A stretch of DNA of 45,891 nt. Source: Planctomycetota bacterium. GTDB lineage: Bacteria; Planctomycetota; Phycisphaerae; Phycisphaerales; SM1A02. The stretch spans positions 1-45,891 of the forward strand of contig VGYX01000016.1 in the NCBI GenBank assembly GCA_016872835.1. The letters are read 5' to 3'. Shown here one piece after another: positions 16,613 through 26,507 of the stretch. How positions within the stretch are numbered: position 1 is the first letter of the stretch; every line of letters begins with the position of its first letter. A program made the position numbers and the translations under genes. Under the pieces are notes generated by a model. It was not told the origin of the DNA. It did not search any database and saw only the letters and a program-made list of their open reading frames with translations.

Positions 16613-16662
16613 GGGTTCTCCGAGGGGGCGAATGGTAGCAGAGGCCATGGAAACCGCGGAAA

Positions 16663-17175
16663 TCAGCCCGAAACGCCCGGAGGGCCCTGCACCGCCAGCG
16701 CGAAATTGCGCCATCGGGGGTCCTGCGTGACCTCGGGGCCCAGGACTGGCACCAGCCACGCGGGAATTGGGGCTTCGGTCGCAGCCGTCGGCAGCTCCAC
16801 CTCGGCCATCCACAGCGGCCAATCCAGGAACTCGTCGATCTCCCATGTGAGCACGCCCTCCCGCACGCGATGGCGGCGCTTGCGCACACGCCGCCCCTGC
16901 GTGCGTGGCCATCGCGCCTGAAAGTCCTGCTCGGAAATGGATCGCTCGGTCTCCTGTCGCACCAGACCCGCTCCGCGCTTCACGGTGTGCAGACACTCCA
17001 CGCGGCCATCGGGATGCTCGATTCGGCGAAGCCGACCCTCGGCGAAATCCGGATCGTCGTTCGCGCGCTCCGGAAGGTAGCCCTGCTCGATCTTCCAGAT
17101 GGAAGTGCCCATCGGCAACACGGGCGCGCCTCGCAGCACCCACACGCGCTCGATCTCGAGAGGTGCCGCGCTCAT
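16663..17175 (-). CDS. CYTH-domain protein
   Basis: Protein of 170 residues with the CYTH tunnel fold shared by class IV adenylate cyclases, thiamine triphosphatases and inorganic triphosphatases. Charged strand motifs are visible: IERVWVLRG, IEQGYLP, RLRRIEH, CLHTVKRG, RKRRHRVREG, TWEIDEF and MAEVELP. The N-terminal signature ExExK is degenerate: E7 and E9 are kept but position 11 is Val rather than Lys. Catalysis is therefore uncertain, although the Arg/Glu lining of the tunnel is kept. The ATG at 17175 overlaps the holB stop by 4 nt, fixing both start and operon. Confidence 0.8.
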   Translation of the reverse strand: MSAAPLEIERVWVLRGAPVLPMGTSIWKIEQGYLPERANDDPDFAEGRLRRIEHPDGRVECLHTVKRGAGLVRQETERSISEQDFQARWPRTQGRRVRKRRHRVREGVLTWEIDEFLDWPLWMAEVELPTAATEAPIPAWLVPVLGPEVTQDPRWRNFALAVQGPPGVSG

Positions 17176-18272
17176 CGCGCCATGGCCATGCGGCTTGCGT
17201 CGGTCCACTCGGCCACCAGCGCGGCCAGCGCGAGCTTGGGGTTCACGTTGCCACGCACGTTGTCCTCGAACCGCTCGATCGAGGCGGTGCACGCCAAGCT
17301 TGCGGCGATCTCCTCGGCGACGGCGCGATCGCACGCGCCGCGAAGGCGCTCTCGCAGATGCAGGCCGCAGAGTCGCGCGAGCATGGACAGGCCCAGGCGA
17401 TTCGCGGCTTCCTTGCTGGCGTACTCGTTCTCCTTCACGATCGATTCCGCGAGTTCGTTCGCGCGCTCGTGCATGCGCTCGGCAAGATCACCCGGCAACT
17501 TGCCCTGATCCATGTGCTGGAAGCCCTTCTGGAAGTCACTCCACCAGGCGTGCAATCCCCGGCGTTCGGCGGCCACGGCCGCTCCCGGGCTTCCCTCGGC
17601 GAATCGCAGCAACCACTCACGCTCGGCCCCGGTGGCGGACAGGCCGCCGCCGTCAAGCCACGACTTCATCGACGCTGCGTCGAGCGGACCAAACGTGACC
17701 TGCTGGCAGCGACTTCGGATCGTGGGAAGCAGTCGATCAAGCCGCGTGGTCAGCAGCATGAGATAGGTGCGCGGAGGCGGTTCCTCGAGCGTCTTCAGCA
17801 GCGCATTCTGCGCCTCGGCCTCGAGCAGTTCCGCCTCATCGATCACGAACACCTTGCCGTGACCTCGAACCGCCGTGCGGAACGCGGCGCTGTCGTGGTG
17901 ACGACCCTCGCCATCGGTGCCGCCCAGCAACGTCTCACGCAGCAGGTCGAGCGGAATGTTGAGCTGCTTGCGCTCGCGCAGTTCGCGATTGGCGCTGTGA
18001 CGCGAAAGCTCCTTGCGGATCACGGTGAAGTCAGGATGCGTGCCGGCGTCGAGCAGGCGAGACTCCTCGGTGGCCGCGGGCGCCTGGAACGTCCGTCGCT
18101 GCGCAGGCGTGGCGGCGGGATCCAGCACCAACCCGGCGAAGATGCGCGCGGCGAGCATCTTGCCGGTGCCCATCGGACCATGCAGGATCCAGGCGTGATG
18201 CAGGCGATCGCGCTCGAGTGCGGCCGAAAATGCGCGCACGGCCCCGGGCTGGCCGAGCAGCGGTGCGCTCAC
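17172..18272 (-). CDS. holB: DNA polymerase III subunit delta'
   Basis: Clamp-loader subunit of 366 residues. The AAA+ domain has the P-loop GPMGTGKM, the helical VFVIDEAELLEAEAQNALLK (Walker B region), EEPPPRTYLMLLTT and the SRC sensor motif (IRSRCQQVTF). The C-terminal half is all-helical, as expected for the collar. The Cys-rich zinc insert of other DnaX/HolB-type proteins is not visible. It overlaps the CYTH start downstream and the exported-protein stop upstream (4 nt each). Confidence 0.9.
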   Translation of the reverse strand: MSAPLLGQPGAVRAFSAALERDRLHHAWILHGPMGTGKMLAARIFAGLVLDPAATPAQRRTFQAPAATEESRLLDAGTHPDFTVIRKELSRHSANRELRERKQLNIPLDLLRETLLGGTDGEGRHHDSAAFRTAVRGHGKVFVIDEAELLEAEAQNALLKTLEEPPPRTYLMLLTTRLDRLLPTIRSRCQQVTFGPLDAASMKSWLDGGGLSATGAEREWLLRFAEGSPGAAVAAERRGLHAWWSDFQKGFQHMDQGKLPGDLAERMHERANELAESIVKENEYASKEAANRLGLSMLARLCGLHLRERLRGACDRAVAEEIAASLACTASIERFEDNVRGNVNPKLALAALVAEWTDASRMAMAR

Positions 18273-19255
18273 TTGGGAACCTCGATCAGCACGCAGGTCT
18301 GCGGCGCAGGTGGCGTTCCAGGCGCGGCACCCTTCGGTGGCGGCACGAGCAATTGCTCGCCGTTCACCTGCATCACCGGGAACTGCTTGAAGAGTTTCTC
18401 GACCGCGGGGCTGAAGAGCGTGCTGCGTGGGTCGTACGCAGTGCTGTCGAACACGCCGACGGTCACGATGCTCATGTGCTTGTCGAGATCGTGATGCACG
18501 TAGGCCTCCACACCGCGGCCGCGGAGCGAGCGACAGTAATCCTCAGCCCGCTGCTCGATCTCGTCCTGCGCAAGCGTCTTGCTGTCGAAGTCGCTCCACA
18601 TGGCCACCTGGAAGGTGAAGACCGGGGCAACGCCGGGCAGCTTGCGCCGTGCCGCAGCGCGCAGGTCGTAGGCTGAACGTGATTGATCGGAGGAGGACGT
18701 GGCTCGGCTCAGGTAGGCGCGGCCGAAAGGCCGCACACGTCCATCGGGCGAGATCGACTTCACCATCTCCAGCGCACTGCGGGCATCGTCGTCCTTGGGA
18801 CCGTTGAACTGGCCGAAGAACACCACCGAGCCCCGATCGGTGGAGCGCACGTAGCAGCCCTTGACCGCGGGATAGGTCTCCGCCATGCGTTCGCACGCGG
18901 CCTTCGCCATCTGCTGATGACCGTCGTCGGCGAAGGTGACCAGCACCACACCCCAACGCGCCGGCTCCGCCGCGGCCCGACCCGCCTCGGAGGTCTTGGT
19001 CGGCTTCGCTGCCCGCCCTGGAATGCCCACGCCAGGCACCGTTCGGCCACGCTGCTCGATCGCGTTGCCGTCGACCTCGTCGCCCGGCTCCATGAGCTCC
19101 TGTCCGGCTGGCGGAGGCGATGGCTTGGGAGACTGCGCCCATCCGGTCGCAGTCATGCAGGCCGTCAGGACGCTGAAAAAGCACCCCCGAACGAGCCCTA
19201 AACGCTGGCACTGGATGGTCTTCCGAAATTTTTGGTTGCGCGTGAAATCGTTCAA
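18269..19255 (-). CDS. Exported protein of unknown function
   Basis: Protein of about 328 residues. A signal-like helix (LGLVRGCFFSVLTACMTATG) ends at an AQ cleavage site, and a Pro-rich and Gly-rich linker follows. The mature part contains two similar alpha/beta stretches (WGVVLVTFADDGHQQMAKAA and FTFQVAMWSDFDSKTLAQDE) that resemble SPOR-like or proteolysis-associated repeats, but I cannot name the family. The start is uncertain: a TTG at 19255 has AAGGG upstream and a TAGCAT box, and no ATG or GTG gives the full signal peptide. It heads the operon that leads into holB. Confidence 0.65.
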   Translation of the reverse strand: MNDFTRNQKFRKTIQCQRLGLVRGCFFSVLTACMTATGWAQSPKPSPPPAGQELMEPGDEVDGNAIEQRGRTVPGVGIPGRAAKPTKTSEAGRAAAEPARWGVVLVTFADDGHQQMAKAACERMAETYPAVKGCYVRSTDRGSVVFFGQFNGPKDDDARSALEMVKSISPDGRVRPFGRAYLSRATSSSDQSRSAYDLRAAARRKLPGVAPVFTFQVAMWSDFDSKTLAQDEIEQRAEDYCRSLRGRGVEAYVHHDLDKHMSIVTVGVFDSTAYDPRSTLFSPAVEKLFKQFPVMQVNGEQLLVPPPKGAAPGTPPAPQTCVLIEVPK

Positions 19256-19276
19256 GGACGGAACCCTTGATTTCCG

Positions 19277-19282
19277 ATGCTA
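19277..19282 (-). promoter_or_regulatory. -10 box TAGCAT for the holB operon
   Basis: On the minus strand TAGCAT lies 21 nt before the TTG start at 19255. This leaves a short leader carrying an AAGGG ribosome site. Confidence 0.4.
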
Positions 19283-19403
19283 CCCGGCGGTCGCGGCTGT
19301 TCGCGGCCACCCGAATTTCAATCCTTGCCGCAGGACGCGGAAGGCCAGTTGCCCGAAGGGCTCGGACCCATGGATGTGGACCGAGCCAGGCACGGAGTTT
19401 CTC

Positions 19404-19715
19404 ATGTCTGAAATCCATCCCATTTCTGGCCCGACCGGCGCCCCCCTTTCGGGTGCCGTTCAACGGACCCAGCTCGACGCGGCGTCGATGGCACCAAGTG
19501 CCTCCGCCACGCAGGGGGCCCCACGCACCCAGATGCAGGACCGAATTGAACTGTCCGAGCATGCGCGGCATCTGGACCGTCTGCGCCAGATGCCCGATGT
19601 GCGCCAATCCAAGGTCGAGGCGGCGCGGAACGCCATCGCCGACGGGGTGTTCGAGACCCCGGACCGCCTGCGCGCAGCGCTGCTGAAGATGCTCGACGAG
19701 ATCGAACCAGGCTGA
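19404..19715 (+). CDS. flgM: FlgM-like anti-sigma-28 factor
   Basis: Small protein of 103 residues with a disordered N terminus and a C-terminal helical part ([31 protein letters not shown]). That part matches the sigma-28-binding region of FlgM, including the AI..G.Y/F spacing. FlgM holds FliA inactive until the flagellar hook is complete and is then exported. A GGAG site precedes the ATG at 19404. No other flagellar gene is present here. The C-terminal match is good but short, so a different small helical protein cannot be fully excluded. Confidence 0.72.
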   Translation: MSEIHPISGPTGAPLSGAVQRTQLDAASMAPSASATQGAPRTQMQDRIELSEHARHLDRLRQMPDVRQSKVEAARNAIADGVFETPDRLRAALLKMLDEIEPG

Positions 19716-19747
19716 CGCCACAAGCCCGGAAACATCAAAAAGGGCGT

Positions 19748-19781
19748 AACAGGGGCCTCTGTTCGGGCCCCTGTTCGCGTT
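19748..19781 (+). terminator. Intrinsic terminator after flgM
   Basis: A perfect 10-bp stem (AACAGGGGCC/GGCCCCTGTT, 8-nt loop) is followed by CGCGTTTT. Confidence 0.8.
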
Positions 19782-19820
19782 TTCCGAGGGCCAGGACGCG
19801 CCCGGGGTGCATCCTCCATT

Positions 19821-19826
19821 TACGAT
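19821..19826 (+). promoter_or_regulatory. -10 box TACGAT for the amidohydrolase pair
   Basis: TACGAT lies 20 nt before the ATG at 19847. The leader contains GGAGG at 19838-19842, so this gene uses a conventional ribosome site. Confidence 0.45.
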
Positions 19827-19846
19827 CGCGGTTCCACGGAGGCCCC

Positions 19847-22800
19847 ATGCGACGCACCCCTGTCATCGCCCTTGCCGCTTTCGCCTGCGTCGCCGTGGCT
19901 CAGGATCCGCCTCCGGTCGCCATGCGTCCCGCGGATCTGCGCCGAGACCTGATTGAACACGCCACGGTGGTGGTAAGGCCGGGCGAGCGCATCGAGGACG
20001 GCGCAATCCTGCTTGAGAACGGCTGGATCACGAAGGTCGGCAAGGCGGGCGAGGTGAAGGGTCCAGCAGGCACGACCGTGCACGACGCGCGTGGCAAGAC
20101 GATCTATCCCGGGTTGATCGACTCGGGGCTTGTGATCGAAAGCGCCGCGGCCGCACGCGCCCACGCGGACGATGCGAGCGCACACTGGAACCGCAAGGTG
20201 GTGCCGCAGCTGCGCGTGGTGGACATGCCCCCCGTGCCTGCGGCCACTCGGAAGGAACTGCGTGATCTCGGCTTCACGCTGGCGGCGGCGCATCCGAACA
20301 CCGGCATCTTCCGCGGTCAGTCTGCGGTGGTGCTGCTGGCCGAGGACGATCGCAAGGCCGAGGCGATCGTGCCCGAAGCCGCGCAGGTGATCGCCTTCGC
20401 GCACGTGGGCGACGATGGAGCGGAGGATTCGCGATATCCCGCCGCGCTGATGGGGGCGATGGCGCTGGTGCGCCAGACGCTGCATGACGCGTCGTGGATG
20501 GCGGCATGCCAGCGTGTGTGGAGCGCCAACCCGCAGGGCAACGATCCGCCCGAGGCCAGCGCGCCGCTCACCTCGCTCGCGCGCGTGATCGCGGGCTCGC
20601 AGCCGGTCGTGTTCGATTCGGGTGACGAGGAGGAACTGCTGCGTACCGTGCGCGTGGCGCGTGAATTCGGGCTGGATGCGCGTGTGCTGGGGTCGGGCCT
20701 GGAGTTCCGTCGGCTGGCGGACGTGACCGCGGCCAAGGTGCCCGTGGTGGTGCCGCTTGAATTTCCCAAGACGCCCGACGTCTCCGATCCGCGCAAGGAT
20801 GACTCGGTGAGCCTGCGCGAACTTGCCACATGGGCACTCGCGCCGCGGAATCTGAAGGAGCTGCTCGATGCGGGCGTGGACTGCAGCGTGGGCACGCATC
20901 GCCTGAAGAACCGCGCCGACCTTCCCGCGCGCGCACGGCGCGCCATGAGCGAGGGCCTGAGCGAGGACCGGCTGCTTGCATGCCTCACGGTGAATCCCGC
21001 GAAGCAGCTTGGTCTCGCCAAGGTCACCGGCACGATCGAGCCTGGTCGCATGGCGAACCTGCTGGTCACCGACGGTCCGCTGTTCGGCGAGAAGACGCAT
21101 GTCATGGCCACCTGGGTCGCCGGCACACCGAGCTTCGGCCACGAGCCGGTGAAGTTCTCGTTCTCGGGTCCCTTCACGCTGAAGGCCGATGGCGTGGAAC
21201 TGACCGGCACCATCGACACCGACGCGAAGTCGATCGCGTTCGAGAAGCAGCCGCCTGCACCACCGGCGCCCGCGGCCCCCGCACCGACTCCCGATGGCAA
21301 GACGGAACAGGGCGCCCCCGCCGCGACGAAGCCCGCCGACGCTCCCAAGGCGCCGGAACCCGAGAAGTTCGCCGCGGAGCGCGTGGACTTCGACACCGAT
21401 CGCGTGGGCTTCACCCTGAAGGGCGAGGCCTTCGGCGTGAAGGGCCTGCTGCGCTGCACCGCCGTGGTGGTGGGTGATCGCGTGCAGGGCACCGCCGAGA
21501 CTGGTGACGGCAAGGAGATCGCCTTCACGCTGGAGAAGCGCGATGTACCCAAGCCCGCCGACGCGAAGCCCGCGGAACCGGCCAAGCCCGAGCCTGCGAA
21601 GACCGTGGATCCGCTCGCGTTCATTCCGCGCACCGTGCCGCTGGGTGAGTACGGCCTCGATGCACCCGTGAAGGCGCAGAGCGTGCTGGTTCGCAACGCG
21701 ACCATCTGGACCTGCGGCAGCGACGGCATCGTGACCGGCGGCGACATGCTGGTCGAGGGCGGCAAGGTGAAGGCCGTGGGTCGCGGATTGAAGGCACCCG
21801 AGGGCGTGCTGGTGATCGACGCGACCGGCAAGCATGTCACCCCCGGCCTGATCGACTGCCACAGTCACACCGGCATCAACGGTGGCGTGAACGAGTGGAC
21901 CAAGAACAACACCGCCGAATGCCGCATTGACGACTGCATCGATCCAAACGCGCAGGGCTGGTATCGGGAACTTGCGGGTGGCCTGACCGTGGCGAACCAG
22001 TTGCACGGCAGCGCAAATCCGATCGGCGGACAGAACAGCGTGGTCAGGCTGAAGTGGGGCGGCAACGCCGACGATTTCCGCTTCCCCGGCGCGATCGGTG
22101 GCATCAAGTTCGCGCTGGGCGAGAACGTGGTGCGCCCGCGTGGCCGCTATCCGAACACGCGCATGGGCGTCGAGGCACTGCTGCGAGACAACTTCCGCGC
22201 GGCCCGCGAGTACGCGGCGGAGCGCGCAGCCTACGAGGCGCTGCCAGCGGACGCGAAGACGCGCACGATGCCGCCGCGTCGCGATCTGCAGCTTGACACG
22301 CTCGCGGAGATCCTGGTCGGCAAGCGCCTCATCCACTGCCACAGCTACCGTCAGGACGAGATCCTGATGCTGCTGCGACTTGCCGATGAGTTCGGCTTCC
22401 GCATCGGCACGCTGCAGCACGTGCTTGAGGGCTACAAGGTGGCCGACGAGATCTCCAGACATGGCGCGGGTGCCAGCACCTTCAGTGACTGGTGGGCCTA
22501 CAAGATGGAAGTCATGGACGCGATCCCGAGCAACGGATCGCTCATGCGCGACGTGGGTGTGCTGGTGAGCTTCAACAGCGACAGCGACGAGATGGCGCGC
22601 CGCATGAACATGGAGGCCGCCAAGGCCGTTCGATACGGCGACTGTCCCCCTGAGGAGGCGCTGAAGTTCGTCACCCTGAATCCCGCGAAGCAGCTGCGCA
22701 TCGATCATCGCGTGGGAAGCCTGGAGCTCGGCAAGGACGCCGACTTCGTGATCTGGAACCGCGAACCGCTGTCAAGCTTCGCGATGGCCGACAGCACCTG

Positions 22801-23113
22801 GATCGAGGGCGCGTGTCTGTTCGACCGCGCCAAGGCGGATGCGATGCGTGCGCGTGACCGTGCCGCCCGCGCCAAGCTGCTGGAGCTGGCGGTGGCCGAG
22901 GGCGAGAAGGCCGGCGCGCTGAAGGCGCCCCCCGAGCCGGCGAAGGAATCCAAGCCCGCGCCGGGCATGCTGGCTCGCATGCTCGAGACTCGGCGCAACG
23001 CCCTGCTGGACGAGGTGCGCCGTGGGCGCGATCCCGACTCGATCGGTCCGGGCGACTGCGGATGTGGTGGAAGCGCCGAAGGCTGGCGCCTGATGCTGGA
23101 GGAGGGCCGATGA
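19847..23113 (+). CDS. Exported two-module amidohydrolase-family protein
   Basis: Protein of 1088 residues with a signal peptide ([19 protein letters not shown]). Module A (about 25-430) has the amidohydrolase fold landmarks but reads [13 protein letters not shown] where the metal motif HxH belongs, so it lacks the metal site. A beta domain and Pro/Ala/Lys-rich linkers (about 430-600) follow. Module B (about 615-1000) is intact: His672 and His674 in LIDCHSHTG, His830/His832 in LIHCHSY, His858 in LQHV and Asp912 in FNSDSDE. The C terminus has a Cys-rich GDCGCGG. The substrate is unknown; related proteins are annotated as imidazolonepropionase-like or cyclic-imide hydrolases. Its stop overlaps the next gene (ATGA). 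Confidence 0.85.
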   Translation: MRRTPVIALAAFACVAVAQDPPPVAMRPADLRRDLIEHATVVVRPGERIEDGAILLENGWITKVGKAGEVKGPAGTTVHDARGKTIYPGLIDSGLVIESAAAARAHADDASAHWNRKVVPQLRVVDMPPVPAATRKELRDLGFTLAAAHPNTGIFRGQSAVVLLAEDDRKAEAIVPEAAQVIAFAHVGDDGAEDSRYPAALMGAMALVRQTLHDASWMAACQRVWSANPQGNDPPEASAPLTSLARVIAGSQPVVFDSGDEEELLRTVRVAREFGLDARVLGSGLEFRRLADVTAAKVPVVVPLEFPKTPDVSDPRKDDSVSLRELATWALAPRNLKELLDAGVDCSVGTHRLKNRADLPARARRAMSEGLSEDRLLACLTVNPAKQLGLAKVTGTIEPGRMANLLVTDGPLFGEKTHVMATWVAGTPSFGHEPVKFSFSGPFTLKADGVELTGTIDTDAKSIAFEKQPPAPPAPAAPAPTPDGKTEQGAPAATKPADAPKAPEPEKFAAERVDFDTDRVGFTLKGEAFGVKGLLRCTAVVVGDRVQGTAETGDGKEIAFTLEKRDVPKPADAKPAEPAKPEPAKTVDPLAFIPRTVPLGEYGLDAPVKAQSVLVRNATIWTCGSDGIVTGGDMLVEGGKVKAVGRGLKAPEGVLVIDATGKHVTPGLIDCHSHTGINGGVNEWTKNNTAECRIDDCIDPNAQGWYRELAGGLTVANQLHGSANPIGGQNSVVRLKWGGNADDFRFPGAIGGIKFALGENVVRPRGRYPNTRMGVEALLRDNFRAAREYAAERAAYEALPADAKTRTMPPRRDLQLDTLAEILVGKRLIHCHSYRQDEILMLLRLADEFGFRIGTLQHVLEGYKVADEISRHGAGASTFSDWWAYKMEVMDAIPSNGSLMRDVGVLVSFNSDSDEMARRMNMEAAKAVRYGDCPPEEALKFVTLNPAKQLRIDHRVGSLELGKDADFVIWNREPLSSFAMADSTWIEGACLFDRAKADAMRARDRAARAKLLELAVAEGEKAGALKAPPEPAKESKPAPGMLARMLETRRNALLDEVRRGRDPDSIGPGDCGCGGSAEGWRLMLEEGR

Positions 23114-24450
23114 AGACCTGTGCGATCATGCTCTCCCTGTTCGTCGCTTCGATCGCGCTGGCGCAGAGCGAGATGCCCGCGGCGGCACCGCAGGACACCC
23201 CGATCGCGATCGTGAATGCGCGCATCGATCAGGCGGTGTCGGGCACCGTGCCGATCGCGCGCGGTCACGTCGTGTTCGACAAGGGATTGGTCGTGTCGGT
23301 CGGCGAGGGTGATCCGGCTTCACTCCCGGCGAACTGCCAGAAGATCGATGGCGCAGGACTGACCGTGCTGCCAGGCTTCGTGAACACCGGCAGCATGCTT
23401 GGACTCGTGGAGACGCTGCAGGTGCAAGCCACCGATGATCGCGTGGAATTCGGCGCGTGGCGACCGGAAGTCCGCGCCTGCGTAGCGGTGAATCCCGACA
23501 GCAACCTGATTCCGGTGGCGCGCGCCGGCGGCGTGCTGACCAGCTGTCTCTTTCCGCAGGGTGGCGTGGTGAGCGGCCACGCCAGCGTGATGCGGCTGGA
23601 CGGCTGGACCAGCGAGGACCAGACCATCTTGCCGCGTGCGGGTCTGGTGGTGCAGTGGCCCGTCAGCGAACCCATCACGGCCCCGTGGATGGACAAGAGC
23701 GTGGAGGACCAGAAGCGCGATGCGCAGAAGAACATGAAGGAGATCGATCGCTTCTTCGATCAGGCGAAGGCCTGGGCCGACGCACACGAGGCTGATCCCA
23801 CAGGAACGCCGGGCGACCTGCGCTTCCAGAACATGGTCGAGGTGGTCCGCGGGCGCGAGCCGGTGATCCTGACGGCGAATTCGCCCGGCAGCATCGAGAG
23901 CGCCGTGCTGTGGGCCGTGCGTCGTGGCCTGAAGCCGGTGATCTGGGGCGGCATGGGAGCCGACCAGTGTGTGCCCCTGCTGAAGAAGCACGGCGTCCCG
24001 GTGCTCGTCGCCGGCACACATCGCCTTCCGCGGCGCTCGGCTGGCTCGATCGACGACGTCTATCGACTTCCTGCGCGGCTTTATACCGAGGGCATCCCCT
24101 TCGCCATCGCGACTGGAAGCGACCCCTCGAACGAACGGCATCTGCCCGATCATGCGGCGACAGCCGTGGCCTATGGGCTGCCTCCGGATGTGGCATTGCG
24201 TGCGATCACGCGTGACCCCGCAACGATCATGGGCGTGGGCGGCAAGCTCGGCTCGATCGAGACGGGCAAGGCCGCCACGCTGCAGCTGGTTTCCGGCACG
24301 CCGCTCGAGATGACCTGCGAACCATTGGTCGCATTCATCGATGGCCGGCGCGTGGATCTTGGCAACCACCAGACCCGGCTGGACGCGAAGTACCGAGAGA
24401 AGTACCGCCGCATGGGCAAGCTGCCGCCCGTGGCGAAGCCCGCGCCGTGA
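23110..24450 (+). CDS. Exported amidohydrolase-like protein lacking the metal motif
   Basis: Protein of 446 residues with a signal peptide ([19 protein letters not shown]). The fold landmarks match the preceding protein: the beta-sandwich start ([10 protein letters not shown]), [13 protein letters not shown] in place of PGxIDxHxH, then [28 protein letters not shown] near the C terminus. The His ligands of the central barrel are also absent ([10 protein letters not shown]). It is therefore probably non-catalytic, acting as a partner or regulator of the active module upstream. The ATG at 23110 overlaps the stop of that gene, indicating coupled translation and likely equal amounts of the two proteins. 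Confidence 0.8.
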   Translation: MKTCAIMLSLFVASIALAQSEMPAAAPQDTPIAIVNARIDQAVSGTVPIARGHVVFDKGLVVSVGEGDPASLPANCQKIDGAGLTVLPGFVNTGSMLGLVETLQVQATDDRVEFGAWRPEVRACVAVNPDSNLIPVARAGGVLTSCLFPQGGVVSGHASVMRLDGWTSEDQTILPRAGLVVQWPVSEPITAPWMDKSVEDQKRDAQKNMKEIDRFFDQAKAWADAHEADPTGTPGDLRFQNMVEVVRGREPVILTANSPGSIESAVLWAVRRGLKPVIWGGMGADQCVPLLKKHGVPVLVAGTHRLPRRSAGSIDDVYRLPARLYTEGIPFAIATGSDPSNERHLPDHAATAVAYGLPPDVALRAITRDPATIMGVGGKLGSIETGKAATLQLVSGTPLEMTCEPLVAFIDGRRVDLGNHQTRLDAKYREKYRRMGKLPPVAKPAP

Positions 24451-24488
24451 TTCGGCACGCACCATCGGGGGGTCCTCGCGACACGCGC

Positions 24489-24494
24489 TAGGCT
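24489..24494 (+). promoter_or_regulatory. -10 box TAGGCT, leaderless-type, for the helicase gene
   Basis: TAGGCT, then 7 nt, then GTG at 24502, with no Shine-Dalgarno sequence. Confidence 0.45.
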
Positions 24495-24501
24495 TGCGCG
24501 C

Positions 24502-25872
24502 GTGAGTGCATTCGAGGTCCTCGGTTCCGATCCCATGCTCCTGCCCGCGCTGCAGCGCCGCGGCATCGTGCAACCCACCGCCGTGCAGGAAGGAACCCTT
24601 CCCGCCGCGCAGGAGGGTCGGGACATCGTCGCCGTGGCCCCCACGGGAAGCGGCAAGACGCTGGCCTTCCTGCTTCCGATCGCGCATCGCCTGCGCACTG
24701 AACCTCCGCCGCGGCCCAGGGGTGGGCGCGTGGATCCAATGCATCGCCTGCGCGCCGTGGTGCTGGCGCCCACGCGTGAACTTGCCCAGCAGATCGCCCG
24801 CGAGGCCGACTGGCTCTTCGGTGGCACGGTGCTGCGTGCGCTGGCCGCCTATGGCAAGACGGCGATCTCGCCGCAGGTGCAGGCCCTTCGCAAGGGCGTG
24901 GACCTGCTGGTGGCGACACCGGGCCGCATGCGCGAACTGCTGGAGGCCGACGCATGCTCGCTGGCGTGGCTGCGTGCGCTGGTGGTGGACGAAGCCGATC
25001 GCATGCTGGACATGGGCTTCCTGCCGCAGGTGCAGGCGATCGCCGATCGCTGCCCAACGCAGCGGCAGACGATGCTCTACACGGCGACCTTGCCCAAGCA
25101 GGTCGAGGAACTGGCCCGCACGCTGGTGCGTGAACCGCTCCGCTTTGGCGAGCGCGTGACCGCGGCGCGCACCGAGCCCAAGGCATTCGACGCCGCCGAC
25201 GACCTGAAGACCCCGCTGCTGCTGCATCTGCTGCAGGACACCAGGCGCACCGGTGTGCTGGTGTTCGTGCGCACCCGGCGGCGCGCGGGATGGGTGGCGG
25301 AAGCGCTGCATCGCAACGGCATCGCGGTCGGAAGCCTGCATGGCGATCGCTCCCAGAAGCAGCGCGAGGCGGCGCTGGAGGGCGTGACATCGGGTCGTCT
25401 TCGCGTGCTGGTCGCCACCGATGTGGCCGCGCGCGGACTGCACGTGCCTGCGCTGCGCAGCGTGGTGAACTACGACCTGCCGCTGGTGGATCAGGACCTT
25501 GTGCATCGGCTTGGTCGAGCAGGTCACGGACATGCCGGCTTCGCCGAGGCCTTCGCCTTCGTGGATCCCGCCGAGGGCGATCGATGGCGCCGTCTGGCGA
25601 AGCTCTGCGACCTCGATGCACGGCTTGCGAAGATGCCCGAGGGCGTTGCACCGCGCGCCCCGCGCTCTCGCACCGAGGTGCGTTCCCCGGAGGCCAAGGA
25701 GGCGGCCCGTCGCGAGCGCGCCCGCGCCGACAAGCGAGCGCGGCGCGATCGCGTGGAATCCATGCGCAAGCTGCGTGACCAGCAGGCCGCCTCGCGCGGC
25801 CGGCTGCGCGGCAAGCAACGGGGCAAGCCGATCGACGCGTCGATGCGACCGGGCAAGGGCGTCCGGGGATGA
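24502..25872 (+). CDS. DEAD-box ATP-dependent RNA helicase
   Basis: Protein of 456 residues of the RhlE/CsdA type. Motifs in order are the Q motif (IVQPTAVQEGTLP), I (APTGSGKT), Ia (APTRELAQQ), Ib (TPGR), II (DEADRMLDMGF) and III, which reads TAT (YTATLP) where SAT is usual. The second RecA domain has VLVFVRTRR, LHGDRSQKQRE, motif V (VATDVAARGLHV) and motif VI (HRLGRAGH). Two changes stand out: the Asp of ARGLD is His, and the last Arg of HRxGRxxR is His (residue 342). A basic C-terminal tail (about 390-456) probably binds RNA. It overlaps the next gene by 4 nt. Confidence 0.9.
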   Translation: MSAFEVLGSDPMLLPALQRRGIVQPTAVQEGTLPAAQEGRDIVAVAPTGSGKTLAFLLPIAHRLRTEPPPRPRGGRVDPMHRLRAVVLAPTRELAQQIAREADWLFGGTVLRALAAYGKTAISPQVQALRKGVDLLVATPGRMRELLEADACSLAWLRALVVDEADRMLDMGFLPQVQAIADRCPTQRQTMLYTATLPKQVEELARTLVREPLRFGERVTAARTEPKAFDAADDLKTPLLLHLLQDTRRTGVLVFVRTRRRAGWVAEALHRNGIAVGSLHGDRSQKQREAALEGVTSGRLRVLVATDVAARGLHVPALRSVVNYDLPLVDQDLVHRLGRAGHGHAGFAEAFAFVDPAEGDRWRRLAKLCDLDARLAKMPEGVAPRAPRSRTEVRSPEAKEAARRERARADKRARRDRVESMRKLRDQQAASRGRLRGKQRGKPIDASMRPGKGVRG

Positions 25873-26507
25873 GGCACGCGGCGGGCTGGGTTCTGGACTC
25901 GCTCCTCGCCATCATCGGCGGACTGCTTCTGACCACGCTGCTCGCGGCGGGTCTGGTACAGGCGTGCATCGGCCTGCGCATCGAGCAGATCGACGTCTGG
26001 ATGTGCGACCGGAACGTGCCCTGGTGGATCTCGCGCCATGCCGCGATCGGCGTGCGCTGGATCAACGGCAATCAGAACCTCACGCCGCTGCTGGGTGAGA
26101 CGCCGCTCCAGCCCGCGGACACCACCGAACCTCTGGCGGATGGCCCGCCGCCGGCGGAATGGGCGCTCTCCAAGCTTCCGCCGCTTGCCGGACTTCCGAT
26201 CGACAGCCGCTTCGCCGCGCTTGGGGTCGGCTGGCCGGTGCCGGCTTTCGTGCGCACGTGGGTCGTGCTGGATCCTCAGGAATCCTTCCCGATCTCCGCG
26301 GAACTCGATCAGAGCGGCTTCGCCATCGAGAGCGCGATCGCGCGACTGGGTTCCGAGGATCTTAGCCGCGTGCGGATCGACATCAGGGGGCTCGCCTTGG
26401 ACGCCTCTCTCTGGATCGTCGCGAGTCTGGGTGCGCTCCGGTGGCTGCGCGTGCGAAGGCTCAATCGGCCGGCAGCAGCGGCAGCACCACCCGCACCAGC
26501 AGCATGA
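25869..26507 (+). CDS. Membrane protein of unknown function
   Basis: Protein of 212 residues with an N-terminal helix (WVLDSLLAIIGGLLLTTLLAAG), an extracytoplasmic segment of about 150 residues, and a second hydrophobic stretch near the C terminus (ASLWIVASLGALRWL) followed by a basic and Ala/Pro-rich tail. There is no recognisable domain. It overlaps the helicase stop by 4 nt, so the two are co-expressed. Its last 47 nt overlap the end of the convergent small membrane-protein gene. Confidence 0.6.
   Translation: MRHAAGWVLDSLLAIIGGLLLTTLLAAGLVQACIGLRIEQIDVWMCDRNVPWWISRHAAIGVRWINGNQNLTPLLGETPLQPADTTEPLADGPPPAEWALSKLPPLAGLPIDSRFAALGVGWPVPAFVRTWVVLDPQESFPISAELDQSGFAIESAIARLGSEDLSRVRIDIRGLALDASLWIVASLGALRWLRVRRLNRPAAAAAPPAPAA

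Noticed and set aside
19820-22708. 962-residue frame on the minus strand opposite the amidohydrolase gene
   Set aside because: Low-complexity His/Arg/Leu composition, no start signals, and fully overlapped by a well-supported gene.
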